A stretch of 32,274 nucleotides of DNA from Muribaculaceae bacterium (GCA_029051525.1 JAIDKG010000046.1:1-32274), one strand, 5' to 3'; positions 18,045-26,206 are shown, numbered from the stretch's first letter. Notes: a model not told the origin generated them from the letters alone. Numbers and translations: made by a program.

Positions 18045-18117
18045 GTAGTTCTTGAAAATCTGCATCGCACCAAAGAGACTACTTCAATATAAACTACTCT
18101 CTAAGAGCTTCTTGCTT

Positions 18118-19239
18118 ATGAAAAAGATTGCAATTCTCTGCTCCGGCAATGGCACAAATGCCGAACATATATATGATTTCTTCGCCAATGGCAACCGCGT
18201 GAAGGTGGAGCTGGTGATTTATGACCGCCCTGAGGCACCCGTGGCCGAGCGTATGCGCGCCCGCGATGTAGACACTCTCTTCCTCCCGGCTGAGGTATGG
18301 ACCGACCGCCCCGACGAGGTAGTGACACTGCTCTTGCAGCGCGGCATCGACCTGGTGGTGCTGGCCGGATTCCTGCGCCATGTGCCGGCCACCGTCACCC
18401 GCGCCTTTGCCGGAAGAATTCTGAATATCCACCCCTCGCTGCTCCCGGCCTATTCGGGCAAGGGGATGTATGGCCGCCGGGTGCATGAGGCGGTGATTGC
18501 CGCCGGTGAGACCCGCTCGGGGGCCACGGTGCATTATGTCACCGAAGAGCTCGACAGCGGCGAGATTCTGATGCAGGAGGTGGTTGAGGTGCTCCCGGGG
18601 GATACTCCGGAATCGCTCGAGGAGCGTGTGCACCGGGCCGAATACTCTCTCTATCCCCGCGCCATCGTGGCGGCACTGGGCCGGCTGGCTACTCCTCCGG
18701 TGCCCCCGGTCGCCCCGGCTCCGGAGCAGGCCACTGAGAGCGAGCAGCCCGCCGAGAGCCCGGCCGGCAGCGCCACACCCCCGCCGATTCCCTCTCCCGG
18801 TGAGGAATGGGCCGATGCCCTCGGGGTGAAATATGACCCCACCAAGCTCCCGCCGGAATATCCGGGCGCGGTGCCCCCTCCGCCGGCTCAAAGTGCGGCT
18901 CGGCAGGCACCATATGAGCCGCAGCAACCCGCCTATGCCGCTCCGCAGCAGCCCGGCTCTCCGGCGACTCCGGGCGTGGCACCGGGCGCACCGAATCAGG
19001 CGATGCCCCCGATGCCATCCTCTTATCTGGTATGGGCCGTGCTGATGACGGTGCTCTGCTGCCTGCCGGCCGGTGTGGTGGCCATCATCTACTCTTCGCG
19101 CGTGAGCTCGCGCTATTATGCCAATGATTATGAGGGGGCGCACCGCGCATCCGAGATGGCTCAGATATGGATTATCGTGAGCTTCGTGATCGGTGTGCTC
19201 GTGCAGAGTCTATATATCCCTATCACCCTCCTGTTCTGA
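18118..19239 (+). CDS. purN: PurN (GAR transformylase) fused to a CD225/dispanin-like membrane domain
   Basis: This single 373-residue frame combines two normally separate proteins. Residues 1-190 are folate-dependent phosphoribosylglycinamide formyltransferase, the third step of purine synthesis. The start is AILCSGNGTNAEHI, the catalytic N103 and H105 lie in LNIHPSLLPAY, and D146 is in ELDSGEI. Residues 191-300 are a Pro/Ala/Gln-rich linker. Residues 301-373 match a CD225/dispanin module: YLVWAVLMTVLCCLPAGVVA with a Cys-Cys pair (C314, C315), SSRVSSRYYANDYEGAHRAS, then a second hydrophobic helix (351-369). The enzyme part looks complete, so the fusion would tether it to the membrane. I start at the ATG at 18118; 22 in-frame codons upstream are not PurN-like. 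The next gene starts 26 nt later. Confidence 0.92.
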   Translation: MKKIAILCSGNGTNAEHIYDFFANGNRVKVELVIYDRPEAPVAERMRARDVDTLFLPAEVWTDRPDEVVTLLLQRGIDLVVLAGFLRHVPATVTRAFAGRILNIHPSLLPAYSGKGMYGRRVHEAVIAAGETRSGATVHYVTEELDSGEILMQEVVEVLPGDTPESLEERVHRAEYSLYPRAIVAALGRLATPPVPPVAPAPEQATESEQPAESPAGSATPPPIPSPGEEWADALGVKYDPTKLPPEYPGAVPPPPAQSAARQAPYEPQQPAYAAPQQPGSPATPGVAPGAPNQAMPPMPSSYLVWAVLMTVLCCLPAGVVAIIYSSRVSSRYYANDYEGAHRASEMAQIWIIVSFVIGVLVQSLYIPITLLF

Positions 19240-19265
19240 TTCCGATTCACCCTTTTTACACTGAA

Positions 19266-20510
19266 ATGCCGACAGATATTGCAACATCCGGCGCCGAGGT
19301 GCCCCGGGAGGTGGAGCGCGTGAAGCAGCGCTTCTCGATTGTGGGCAATTCCCCGGCTCTTACCGATGCCATACTGCGCGCCATCAAGGTGGCGCCGATC
19401 GACCTCTCGGTGCTCATCATCGGTGAGAGCGGCACCGGCAAGGAGTTCTTCCCGCAGATCATTCATAATTCAGGCTCGCGGAAACATAAGAAATACATAG
19501 CCGTCAATTGCGGCGCCATCCCTGAGGGTACCATCGATTCCGAACTTTTCGGTCATGAGAAGGGTGCCTTCACCGGTGCCGTGGCCACCCGCAAGGGTTA
19601 TTTCGAGGAGGCCGACGGCGGCACTATCTTCCTCGATGAGGTGGCCGAACTCCCGCTCACCACGCAGGCACGCCTGCTGAGGGTGCTGGAGTCGGGCGAG
19701 TTTATGAAGGTGGGGTCTTCGGTGGTGCAGCGCACGAATGTGCGCATCGTGGCCGCCACCAATGTCGACCTGATGGGAGCAGTGAGGAAAGGTAAATTCC
19801 GCGAGGATCTCTATTACCGTCTCTCTACGGTGCTCATCAATGTGCCCCCGCTGCATGAGCGCGGCGAGGATGTGGTGACTCTGGCCCGCCGCTTCGCGGC
19901 AGGATTCTCTGAGAAGTATATGACGCGTCCTATCACATTCTCTGACGATGCTCGCCGAGCCATGATGCTCTACCGCTGGCCGGGGAATGTGCGTCAGCTC
20001 AAGAATATCGTGGAGCAACTCGCCCTCTTCAATGCCGGTAGCGAGGTGTCGCGCACCGACCTTATCGAACTCCTCCCTACCCCCGACCGATCCAAGGGGG
20101 ATTCCATCCCTATGGCCGATATCCACACCTATGAGCAGGACCGCGAACTCCTCTGGCAGACCCTCTTCGCCATGAAGAGCGAGATTGCAGAGCTCCGCGC
20201 TGCCTTGGGGGGCGCTGCCCCGCGCCGCGGGGAGAGCGCCTGCGCCCTGCTCCCTAACCTGCCGCCGCGCGGCGAACCGACCATCTTCCCCGCAGCCCCC
20301 GCCGCCACCCGCGGCGGCATACTGAGCGAGGTGCTCAACGACACCGCCTCCGATGCCACTCCGCTCTCGCTCGAAGACACCGAGCGCGAGGCCATCGCCG
20401 AAGCCCTGCGACGCAATAACGGCGATAAGCGCCGCGCCGCCGAACAACTCGGCATCTCTCCCCGCACCCTTTACAGAAAAATCCACGACTTCGGTCTCTC
20501 CGAATCCTGA
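19266..20510 (+). CDS. sigma-54 interacting transcriptional activator without receiver domain
   Basis: This 414-residue AAA+ enhancer-binding protein remodels RpoN holoenzyme. The ATPase domain has Walker A GESGTGKE (about 52-59), the sigma-54 contact loop GAFTGA (about 99-104), Walker B-like GGTIFLDEVAEL and the WPGNVRQL motif. A Fis-type helix-turn-helix closes the protein (EAIAEALRRNNGDKRRAAEQLGISPRTLY, only partly quoted here as AAEQLGISPRTLY, about 392-404). Only about 20 residues precede the AAA+ domain, so there is no receiver, PAS or GAF sensor. Control is presumably by expression level or a partner. A Gly/Ala/Pro-rich linker separates ATPase and HTH. I start at ATG 19266 rather than the upstream extension that overlaps the PurN fusion gene. 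It is followed 4 nt later by lptE. Confidence 0.92.
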   Translation: MPTDIATSGAEVPREVERVKQRFSIVGNSPALTDAILRAIKVAPIDLSVLIIGESGTGKEFFPQIIHNSGSRKHKKYIAVNCGAIPEGTIDSELFGHEKGAFTGAVATRKGYFEEADGGTIFLDEVAELPLTTQARLLRVLESGEFMKVGSSVVQRTNVRIVAATNVDLMGAVRKGKFREDLYYRLSTVLINVPPLHERGEDVVTLARRFAAGFSEKYMTRPITFSDDARRAMMLYRWPGNVRQLKNIVEQLALFNAGSEVSRTDLIELLPTPDRSKGDSIPMADIHTYEQDRELLWQTLFAMKSEIAELRAALGGAAPRRGESACALLPNLPPRGEPTIFPAAPAATRGGILSEVLNDTASDATPLSLEDTEREAIAEALRRNNGDKRRAAEQLGISPRTLYRKIHDFGLSES

Positions 20511-20514
20511 CCCA

Positions 20515-21042
20515 ATGCCACGCCTCATCCATTCCATATTACTCCTGGCCATGCTCCTCATCCCTCTGGGATGCGGACTCTCGTCGTGCCGCATAAGCTA
20601 TAAGCTCAATGGCTCGGCCATCAACTATGACCTCTACAAGACTATCCATATCTCGGAATTCCCGATACGCGCAGCGCTGGTATACCCTCCGCTGCAACAG
20701 GAATTCCAGAATCAGCTGATGGATGCAATCACCCGTCAGACCCGACTGCAGATTATCGATGGCAATGCCGATGCCGAAATGACCGGTGAGATCACAGGCT
20801 ATGCGCTTTCGCCGCAGGCTGTGGGCGAAGATGCCTATGCCACCGAAACCCGACTCACCATCACGGTCCATGTGAAATATACCGATGATATCAACCCGGC
20901 CAATAATATCGACCAGAGCTTCTCGGCTTATAGGCAATTCAGTTCGTCGCTGCTGCTTATCGATGTGCAGGATGACCTCTGCAAGGAGATATGCGAAGAG
21001 CTGGTAGACCTAATCTTCAACGCCACTCTCGGCAACTGGTAG
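20515..21042 (+). CDS. lptE: LptE-like LPS-assembly lipoprotein
   Basis: This 175-residue exported lipoprotein is the plug and partner of LptD in LPS insertion into the outer membrane. The signal peptide runs to a lipobox LSSC, with C25 as the likely lipidated residue (C20 is another choice). RISYKLNGSAINY follows, characteristic of Bacteroidota LptE, then FPIRAALVYPPLQQEFQNQL. The rest has the LptE alternating strands ending in a helical tail. The ATG at 20515 is 4 nt after the sigma-54 activator stop; a long in-frame upstream extension is only a shadow of that gene. It is probably cotranscribed with the activator, the next small protein and secG. Confidence 0.88.
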   Translation: MPRLIHSILLLAMLLIPLGCGLSSCRISYKLNGSAINYDLYKTIHISEFPIRAALVYPPLQQEFQNQLMDAITRQTRLQIIDGNADAEMTGEITGYALSPQAVGEDAYATETRLTITVHVKYTDDINPANNIDQSFSAYRQFSSSLLLIDVQDDLCKEICEELVDLIFNATLGNW

Positions 21043-21071
21043 ACTCCCCTCTCCTCACACACCGCTCCCCC

Positions 21072-21488
21072 ATGCAATATCTTACCTATGAGGAGGCTCT
21101 GACACTCCTCGACCGATATCCATATTTCGCATTCGCCGCTATGCAGGCTCTCCCCTTCGCTCCCGATGAGGAGGAGGCCTCGCATCTGCGCATGATAATA
21201 GCCATCAACACCCCCGAGCAGCCGCAGGAGATCCGGCCGGTGAGCCCCCCGGTGGCCACCCCCTCAACGGCCGATGCCATCGACCGTTTCCTGGCCGGAT
21301 ATGGGGAGCTGCCACCACCTCCCGACCCCTCACAACTCCCTGAGCTGATAAAAAATCGCAAATATACAGAGGCGCTCGCAATTATTGAGGAGTTATATTT
21401 GAATAATCCGGAAAAAAGTATTTACTTTGCAGATCAAATACGCTTTATTAAGAAGCTTATAGTAAATCAGGAAAAAGAAAACGGTTAA
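21072..21488 (+). CDS. small conserved hypothetical between lptE and secG
   Basis: The 138-residue soluble protein begins MQYLTYEEALTLLDRYPYFAF and has a Pro-rich middle (about 60-100). It ends with two helices (LIKNRKYTEALAIIEELYLNNP, FADQIRFIKKLIVNQEK) that resemble one tetratricopeptide-like hairpin. No signal peptide or membrane segment is visible. It lies 29 nt after lptE and only 4 nt before secG, so it belongs to that operon. I do not know a function. From position a link to envelope biogenesis or secretion is possible but unproven. Confidence 0.82.
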   Translation: MQYLTYEEALTLLDRYPYFAFAAMQALPFAPDEEEASHLRMIIAINTPEQPQEIRPVSPPVATPSTADAIDRFLAGYGELPPPPDPSQLPELIKNRKYTEALAIIEELYLNNPEKSIYFADQIRFIKKLIVNQEKENG

Positions 21489-21492
21489 ATAT

Positions 21493-21819
21493 ATGTACAT
21501 TTTTCTCAGCATCCTTATCGTTCTGGCATGCCTCCTGCTCATCGGAGTAGTGCTGATCCAGAAGTCAAAAGGGGGCGGTCTGGCCTCCGATTATTCCGGT
21601 GGCAACCAGTATCTGGGCTACCGCAAGACCACCGACTTTATTGAAAAAGCCACTTGGGGTCTGGGCATCTTTATCTGCGTGGTGAGCATTCTTGCCTCTT
21701 TCGCCATCAAGACTCCCGTGACCCGCTCGGCCATCGAGACCAAAGCCCCGGCCACTACCCCGGCCGCTGCCCCGGCTTCGACTCCGGCTCCCGCCAATCA
21801 GGTGCCGGCTGCCAAATAA
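21493..21819 (+). CDS. secG: SecG preprotein translocase subunit
   Basis: This 108-residue inner-membrane protein aids SecYEG translocation. Two membrane helices are clear: residues 2-23 and about 52-72, in GLGIFICVVSILASFAI. The cytoplasmic loop between them has the SecG hallmark VVLIQKSKGGGLASDYSGGNQYLGYRK (quoted only as QKSKGGGLASDYSGG). A Pro/Ala/Thr-rich tail of about 35 residues extends past the usual core, as in many Bacteroidota SecG proteins. The gene ends the activator-lptE-hypothetical operon, and a strong terminator follows at 21860. Confidence 0.95.
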   Translation: MYIFLSILIVLACLLLIGVVLIQKSKGGGLASDYSGGNQYLGYRKTTDFIEKATWGLGIFICVVSILASFAIKTPVTRSAIETKAPATTPAAAPASTPAPANQVPAAK

Positions 21820-21859
21820 AGCCGTAGTAGTACCTCTACTCATCATTTATTCTTATTAT

Positions 21860-21895
21860 ATTGCCCCCGTGAAAATGCTCACAGGGGCAATTTTT
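21860..21895 (+). terminator. intrinsic terminator after secG
   Basis: ATTGCCCC (21860-21867) plus GTGA (21869-21872) pair with TCAC (21879-21882) plus GGGGCAAT (21884-21891), with one C/A mismatch between the two blocks. Five T follow. This ends the secG operon. Confidence 0.85.
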
Positions 21896-21940
21896 ATGTC
21901 GGTTTTTATGTCGATAAGAGTTCACCTCCGAATTTTTTTG

Positions 21941-21948
21941 TAAATTTG
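21941..21948 (+). promoter_or_regulatory. -7 element for the steroid-reductase operon
   Basis: TAAATTTG exactly matches the Bacteroidota -7 consensus. The start of transcription would fall near 21955, giving a leader of about 90 nt before the ATG at 22045. A -33 TTTG is not seen at the normal distance. Confidence 0.45.
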
Positions 21949-22044
21949 CATCGGATATCCCCCCTTTCGTCTGACTGTCGGATAAATTCCGGGCGCTCGC
22001 GCCTGCGGTCGGCGCCGATGGGGTGTAGAAATGTGAATTCTCCA

Positions 22045-22842
22045 ATGTTTGAAGCCAATATATATTATTCAGTGGTGATCGGCATGCTCGTGCTGGCATG
22101 CATCGTGTATCTGGCCCTGCAAAGAATCACCCCGGGCTATGGCATGACCTATGACCGGAAGTGGGGCCCGGCAATCAACAACCGCCTGGGATGGGTGCTG
22201 ATGGAGGCTCCGGTGTTTGTGGCTATGTCGCTGATGTGGATTCTATGCCCTGATGCCGCCCGACGCTGCGACCCTGCGGTGGTGGTGATGACAATATTCT
22301 TCCTCTTCCACTATTTCCAACGCTCTTTCATCTTCCCGCTCCTTATCAAGGGGAGCAGCCGGATGCCGCTCTCGATTATCCTCTCGGGAGTGACGTTCAA
22401 TCTGCTTAATGCCTATATGATAGGTGGTTGGTTTTTCTATCTCACCCCGCAACCATCATATCTCGGCGCCGAGGGATATCCGATGTCGTGGCTGGAGTCG
22501 CCACTGTTTATCTTAGGCACTCTGATTTTCCTTATGGGAATGGGTATCAATCTCCATTCCGACCATATAATCCGCAAGCTGCGCCGTCCGGGCGATACCC
22601 GCCATTATATCCCGATGGGCGGGATGTTCAGATATGTGACTTCGGCCAATTATTTCGGTGAACTCACAGAGTGGGTCGGCTTCGCGATTCTCACATGGTC
22701 GTGGCCGGGACTGGTGTTTGCGATATGGACTTTCGCTAATCTGGCACCGCGCGCCCGGGCCACTCATCGGCGATATATCGATCAGTTTGGCGAGAGTTAC
22801 AGCTCGCTGCATCGGCGATATATCATACCTTTCATCTACTGA
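22045..22842 (+). CDS. steroid 5-alpha-reductase family membrane enzyme
   Basis: The 265-residue polytopic protein belongs to the 3-oxo-5-alpha-steroid 4-dehydrogenase family (PF02544), which uses NADPH to saturate the delta-4 bond of 3-oxo steroids. The resemblance to human SRD5A1/2 is striking by eye. E54 (in LMEAP) and Y90 (in HYFQRSFIFPLL) match the catalytic Glu and Tyr. INLHSDHIIRKLRRPGDT (168-185), GGMFRYVTSANYFGELTEW (192-210) and the C-terminal RRYIIPFIY are family motifs. About seven hydrophobic helices are visible. I start at ATG 22045; 33 upstream in-frame codons run through the promoter. The stop is in the same frame as the next gene. Neighbours (flavin reductase, SDR) point to bile-acid or steroid reduction. 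Confidence 0.9.
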   Translation: MFEANIYYSVVIGMLVLACIVYLALQRITPGYGMTYDRKWGPAINNRLGWVLMEAPVFVAMSLMWILCPDAARRCDPAVVVMTIFFLFHYFQRSFIFPLLIKGSSRMPLSIILSGVTFNLLNAYMIGGWFFYLTPQPSYLGAEGYPMSWLESPLFILGTLIFLMGMGINLHSDHIIRKLRRPGDTRHYIPMGGMFRYVTSANYFGELTEWVGFAILTWSWPGLVFAIWTFANLAPRARATHRRYIDQFGESYSSLHRRYIIPFIY

Positions 22843-22881
22843 CACGTTAACCCCATAGCTCCTCCTCCTCACCCCGACGAA

Positions 22882-24105
22882 TTGGATACACTTTTCACCC
22901 CGGCCAATATCGGCCCTGTCACCCTGCGCAACCGCACCATCCGCTCGGCAGCTTTCGAAGGGATGGGACGCGACAATAATCCCACCCCGCAGCTGCGCGA
23001 CTATCATTGGAGTGTGGCCGAAGGTGGTGTGGGCATGACCACTCTGGCCTATGCGGGAATCTGCCGCTCGGCCCTGTCGTTCGATACTCAGCTCTGGCTC
23101 CGCCCTGAGATTGTGGAGCCGCTGCGCGAAATCACCGATGGCATACATGCCCGTGGCGCGAAGGCCTCAATCCAGATTGGCCATTGCGGAAATATGACCC
23201 ATATCCGCACAGCAGGTGGAATCCCGGTGGCCCCCAACACAGGCTTCAACCTCTATTCCCCGACCATCTGCCGCGGTCTGCGCCCGGATGAACTGCGCGG
23301 TCTGGCCCGCGATTTCGGCAATGCAGTGCGCACTGCCCGCGATGCCGGATTCGACTGCGTGGAGGTACATGCAGGCCACGGCTACCTCATATCACAATTC
23401 CTGTCGCCCTATACCAACCGCCGCCGCGATGCCTTCGGCGGTTCGCTGGAGCAGCGCATGACGTTCATGCACATGTGTCTCGATGAGGTGATGAAGGCGG
23501 CCGGTTCGGATATGGGTGTGCTGGTGAAGACTAATATGCGCGATGGCTTCCACGGCGGTCTCGACATCGACGACTGTCTCACCGTGGCCCGAAATATCGA
23601 AAGCCACGGCGTGCATGCCCTCGTGCTCTCGGGTGGATTTGTGAGCAAGGCCCCGATGTATGTGATGCGCGGCGAGATGCCGATCTGGACCATGACCCAC
23701 TACATGAAACAGCTCTGGCTGAAATATGGCGTGCGGCTGGCAGGGAAGTATATGATTAAGCCCGAACATTTCGAGCCTCTCTATTTCCTGGAGGATGCAC
23801 GCCGATTCCGCACCGAACTGAAGATGCCGCTGGTATATGTGGGTGGTGTGATCGACCGCCCGGGTGCCGATAAGGTGATGGCCGAGGGTTTTGAATTCGT
23901 GCAGATGGGACGCGCTCTGCTCAATGAGCCGGATTTCGTCAACCGTATGAAGGCCGACTCCCGGCACCGCTGCGGATGCGACCATGTGAATTACTGCATA
24001 GCCCGTATGTACTCGCGCGAGATGGCATGCCATAAGCATCTGCAGGAGAAGCTCCATCCCTCGATAGAGCGTGAGATTCGCAAAATTAAGCAACGCGACA
24101 TATGA
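22882..24105 (+). CDS. Old Yellow Enzyme-type NADH:flavin oxidoreductase, candidate 3-oxo-delta4 steroid 5-beta-reductase
   Basis: This 407-residue FMN TIM-barrel has the family start LFTPANIGPVTLRNR. It also has QIGHCGNM (98-105), the substrate/FMN histidines in HAGHGYLISQFLSPYTN (H163, H166), RRDAFGGSLEQR, VLSGGF and GRALLNEP. A Cys cluster (C364, C366, C372, C383) near the C-terminus could bind an iron-sulfur cluster, but the FAD domain of BaiCD/BaiH or dienoyl-CoA reductase is absent. Translation must begin at TTG 22882, because no ATG or GTG lies between the preceding in-frame TGA and the conserved N-terminus. Its stop overlaps the SDR start (ATGA). Enzymes of this family reduce double bonds next to carbonyls. 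Steroid specificity is inferred from its neighbours. Confidence 0.88.
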   Translation: MDTLFTPANIGPVTLRNRTIRSAAFEGMGRDNNPTPQLRDYHWSVAEGGVGMTTLAYAGICRSALSFDTQLWLRPEIVEPLREITDGIHARGAKASIQIGHCGNMTHIRTAGGIPVAPNTGFNLYSPTICRGLRPDELRGLARDFGNAVRTARDAGFDCVEVHAGHGYLISQFLSPYTNRRRDAFGGSLEQRMTFMHMCLDEVMKAAGSDMGVLVKTNMRDGFHGGLDIDDCLTVARNIESHGVHALVLSGGFVSKAPMYVMRGEMPIWTMTHYMKQLWLKYGVRLAGKYMIKPEHFEPLYFLEDARRFRTELKMPLVYVGGVIDRPGADKVMAEGFEFVQMGRALLNEPDFVNRMKADSRHRCGCDHVNYCIARMYSREMACHKHLQEKLHPSIEREIRKIKQRDI

Positions 24106-24905
24106 AGAATCTGAAGGGGAAACTGGCCGTAGTGACCGGAGCCTCGGGAGGTATCGGACTGGAGTTCTGCAAGGTGCTCGCCGAATTGGGAGCCTCGCTG
24201 CTTATGGTCGCAATCGATGATGAACCTCTGCGCAAGGCTGCCGCTTTGGTGGCCGATGCTTATGGAGTGCCTACTCATCCGCTCACTCTCGACCTCTGCC
24301 AACCTGATGCAGCCGACCGCATATTCGGCTATCTCGACAATGCCGCGCTCGAACCCTATATACTCATCAATAACGCCGGAATCTTCTCATTCGCACCCGT
24401 GGCGGATATCCCGGAGCGGAAAGTAGAGGCATTCATCGATCTGCATGTGCGCGCAGCCACGATGCTGAGTATCCGCTTCGCGCAGTATTTCCGGCGCCGT
24501 GGCGAGGGCTATCTGCTCAATATGAGTTCGATGTCATGCTGGATGCCGATGCCGGGACTGGCCATGTATGCGGCCACCAAGGCATATATCCGAGTATTCA
24601 GCCGCTCTCTGCACTATGAGATGCGCGACTATGGAGTGAAAGTAATGGTGGCCTGCCCGGGAGGGATAGCCACCGATCTATTCGGACTCCCCGACAATCT
24701 GAAACGCCTCGCCCTCCGTCTCGGAGCCATAGCTCCCCCCGACCGTTTCGCTCACCGTGCCCTCTCCCGCCTCCTCAAGGGGCGCAAGCAATACATCAAC
24801 GGACTGACCAACCGCCTCGCCATCCTCTTCATCGGGATGCTCCCCACCCGGGCGCGTATGCAAGTAAAGCGGCGCCTACTCGACCGGGGCATAAGCCGCC
24901 CCTGA
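24102..24905 (+). CDS. short-chain dehydrogenase/reductase, candidate hydroxysteroid dehydrogenase
   Basis: This 267-residue classical SDR has the cofactor motif TGASGGIG (12-19), NNAG (90-93), the catalytic serine in MSSMS (S143 by spacing) and YAATK (Y156, K160). PGGIATDL follows the active site. The C-terminal 40 residues are basic and partly hydrophobic (LAILFIGMLPTRARMQVKRRL), as in HSD17B12/membrane-associated SDRs. A D39-D40 pair at the end of strand 2 leans towards NAD(H), but this is weak. It overlaps the flavin reductase by 4 bp and ends the operon. In this setting it most likely interconverts a 3-oxo and 3-hydroxy steroid; alpha or beta outcome cannot be read from the sequence. Confidence 0.88.
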   Translation: MKNLKGKLAVVTGASGGIGLEFCKVLAELGASLLMVAIDDEPLRKAAALVADAYGVPTHPLTLDLCQPDAADRIFGYLDNAALEPYILINNAGIFSFAPVADIPERKVEAFIDLHVRAATMLSIRFAQYFRRRGEGYLLNMSSMSCWMPMPGLAMYAATKAYIRVFSRSLHYEMRDYGVKVMVACPGGIATDLFGLPDNLKRLALRLGAIAPPDRFAHRALSRLLKGRKQYINGLTNRLAILFIGMLPTRARMQVKRRLLDRGISRP

Positions 24906-24920
24906 TTCTCTCTCAAAGCA

Positions 24921-24966
24921 AACTCTCCTGCAGAAGGCCTGACGGCTTCTGCAGGAGAGTTTTTTT
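24921..24966 (+). terminator. strong intrinsic terminator after the steroid-reductase operon
   Basis: AACTCTCCTGCAGAAG (24921-24936) is a perfect complement of CTTCTGCAGGAGAGTT (24946-24961). The loop is 9 nt and a T-run to 24966 follows. Confidence 0.9.
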
Positions 24967-25021
24967 GGGGGGCTAATTGGGCCTATTAGTCTAATTGGCC
25001 TTATTGGGCTTATTAGAAAAA

Positions 25022-26206
25022 TTAGAAAATCCGGGTCATAAGCTTGGCGTAGGCGCGGTCGGCCTTTGCGCGGGCCTCCTCTACGGTGTCGGCAGTGGCC
25101 AGTATCACCGCCATGCGGCGATGACCATGCACTTCGGGTTTGCCGAAGATGCGCAGGTCGGTGCCGGGTTCGGAAAGCACCTCTTCGAGATTGTCAAATT
25201 CCATGCGGTCGGTGTCACCCTCCACCACTACGGCGCGGGAAGCCGACGGACCGTAGAAACGGATTTCAGGCACCGGCAGACCGAGCAACGCACGTGCATG
25301 AAGACCGAACTCGCTGCGATCCTGCGAGATCATAGTCACCATGCCGGTGTCGTGCGGACGCGGCGACACCTCGCTGAAGATTACTTCGTCACCCTTGATG
25401 AAGAGCTCCACTCCGAAGATGCCATAGCCACCGAGGGCATCGGTAATCTTGCGGGCTATCTCGCGGGCATTCTCAAGCGCTTTCTCACTCATGGGCTGGG
25501 GCTGCCAGGAATAACGGTAGTCGCCGCTCTCCTGAATGTGGCCTACGGGTTCGCAGTAGACCGTGCCGCTCACCGAGCGGAGTGTGAGCAATGTGATTTC
25601 ATAGTCGAAATCTACAAAACCCTCCACAATCACACGTCCGGCACCGGCACGTCCACCCTCCTGGGCCTCGCGCCATGCGCCATCCACATCAGCCTCTGTG
25701 CGCACCACACTCTGGCCGTGGCCCGAGCTGCTCATCACAGGTTTCACCACACAGGGCATACCGATTTCGGCCACAGCTGCGTCGAATTCCTCGCGGGTCG
25801 AGGCGAAACGGTAGGGGGATGTGGGCAGACCGAGTTGCTCGGCGGCCAGACGGCGTATCCCCTCGCGGTTCATCGTGAGCCATGCGGCATTGGCGGTAGG
25901 AGTCACATTATAGCCCTCCTTCTCCAGCTCCACGAGCACGGGAGTGGCGATTGCTTCGATTTCGGGTATTATATGGTCGGGCTTCTCAAGCTCGATCACA
26001 CGGCGCAGAGCCTCGGGGTCGAGCATATTGAGCACATGGCTGCGATGAGCCACCTGCATGGCCGGCGCACCGGCATAGCGGTCGCATGCTATCACCTCTA
26101 CACCGAGGCGCATCAGTTCGATTGCCACCTCCTTGCCAAGCTCACCGCTGCCGAGCAGCAGCGCCTTACGGGCCGAAGGTGTGAATACAGATCCGATTTT
26201 AGTCAT
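25022..26206 (-). CDS. purT: PurT, formate-dependent GAR transformylase
   Basis: This 394-residue ATP-grasp enzyme makes formyl-GAR from GAR, formate and ATP, the folate-independent version of the PurN step. The N-terminal domain ([16 protein letters not shown], residues 15-30; [17 protein letters not shown]) is diagnostic of PurT. The ATP-grasp core follows, with [32 protein letters not shown] and [13 protein letters not shown]. Length and motifs are normal. It is convergent with the SDR operon and follows the repeat-bearing gap at 26207-26529. It lies about 6 kb from the PurN fusion, so the cell has both routes for the same reaction. I see no promoter that I would trust. Confidence 0.95.
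   Translation of the reverse strand: MTKIGSVFTPSARKALLLGSGELGKEVAIELMRLGVEVIACDRYAGAPAMQVAHRSHVLNMLDPEALRRVIELEKPDHIIPEIEAIATPVLVELEKEGYNVTPTANAAWLTMNREGIRRLAAEQLGLPTSPYRFASTREEFDAAVAEIGMPCVVKPVMSSSGHGQSVVRTEADVDGAWREAQEGGRAGAGRVIVEGFVDFDYEITLLTLRSVSGTVYCEPVGHIQESGDYRYSWQPQPMSEKALENAREIARKITDALGGYGIFGVELFIKGDEVIFSEVSPRPHDTGMVTMISQDRSEFGLHARALLGLPVPEIRFYGPSASRAVVVEGDTDRMEFDNLEEVLSEPGTDLRIFGKPEVHGHRRMAVILATADTVEEARAKADRAYAKLMTRIF

Noticed and set aside
22840..22842. TGA as selenocysteine codon joining the 5AR and OYE genes
   Set aside because: The 5AR ends with the normal family C-terminus RRYIIPFIY exactly at the TGA, and no SECIS-like hairpin is evident.
24967..25021. repeated CTAATTGG/CTTATTAG words after the terminator
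   Set aside because: The copies are short and irregular, and I see no structure or function beyond AT-rich filler between convergent genes.
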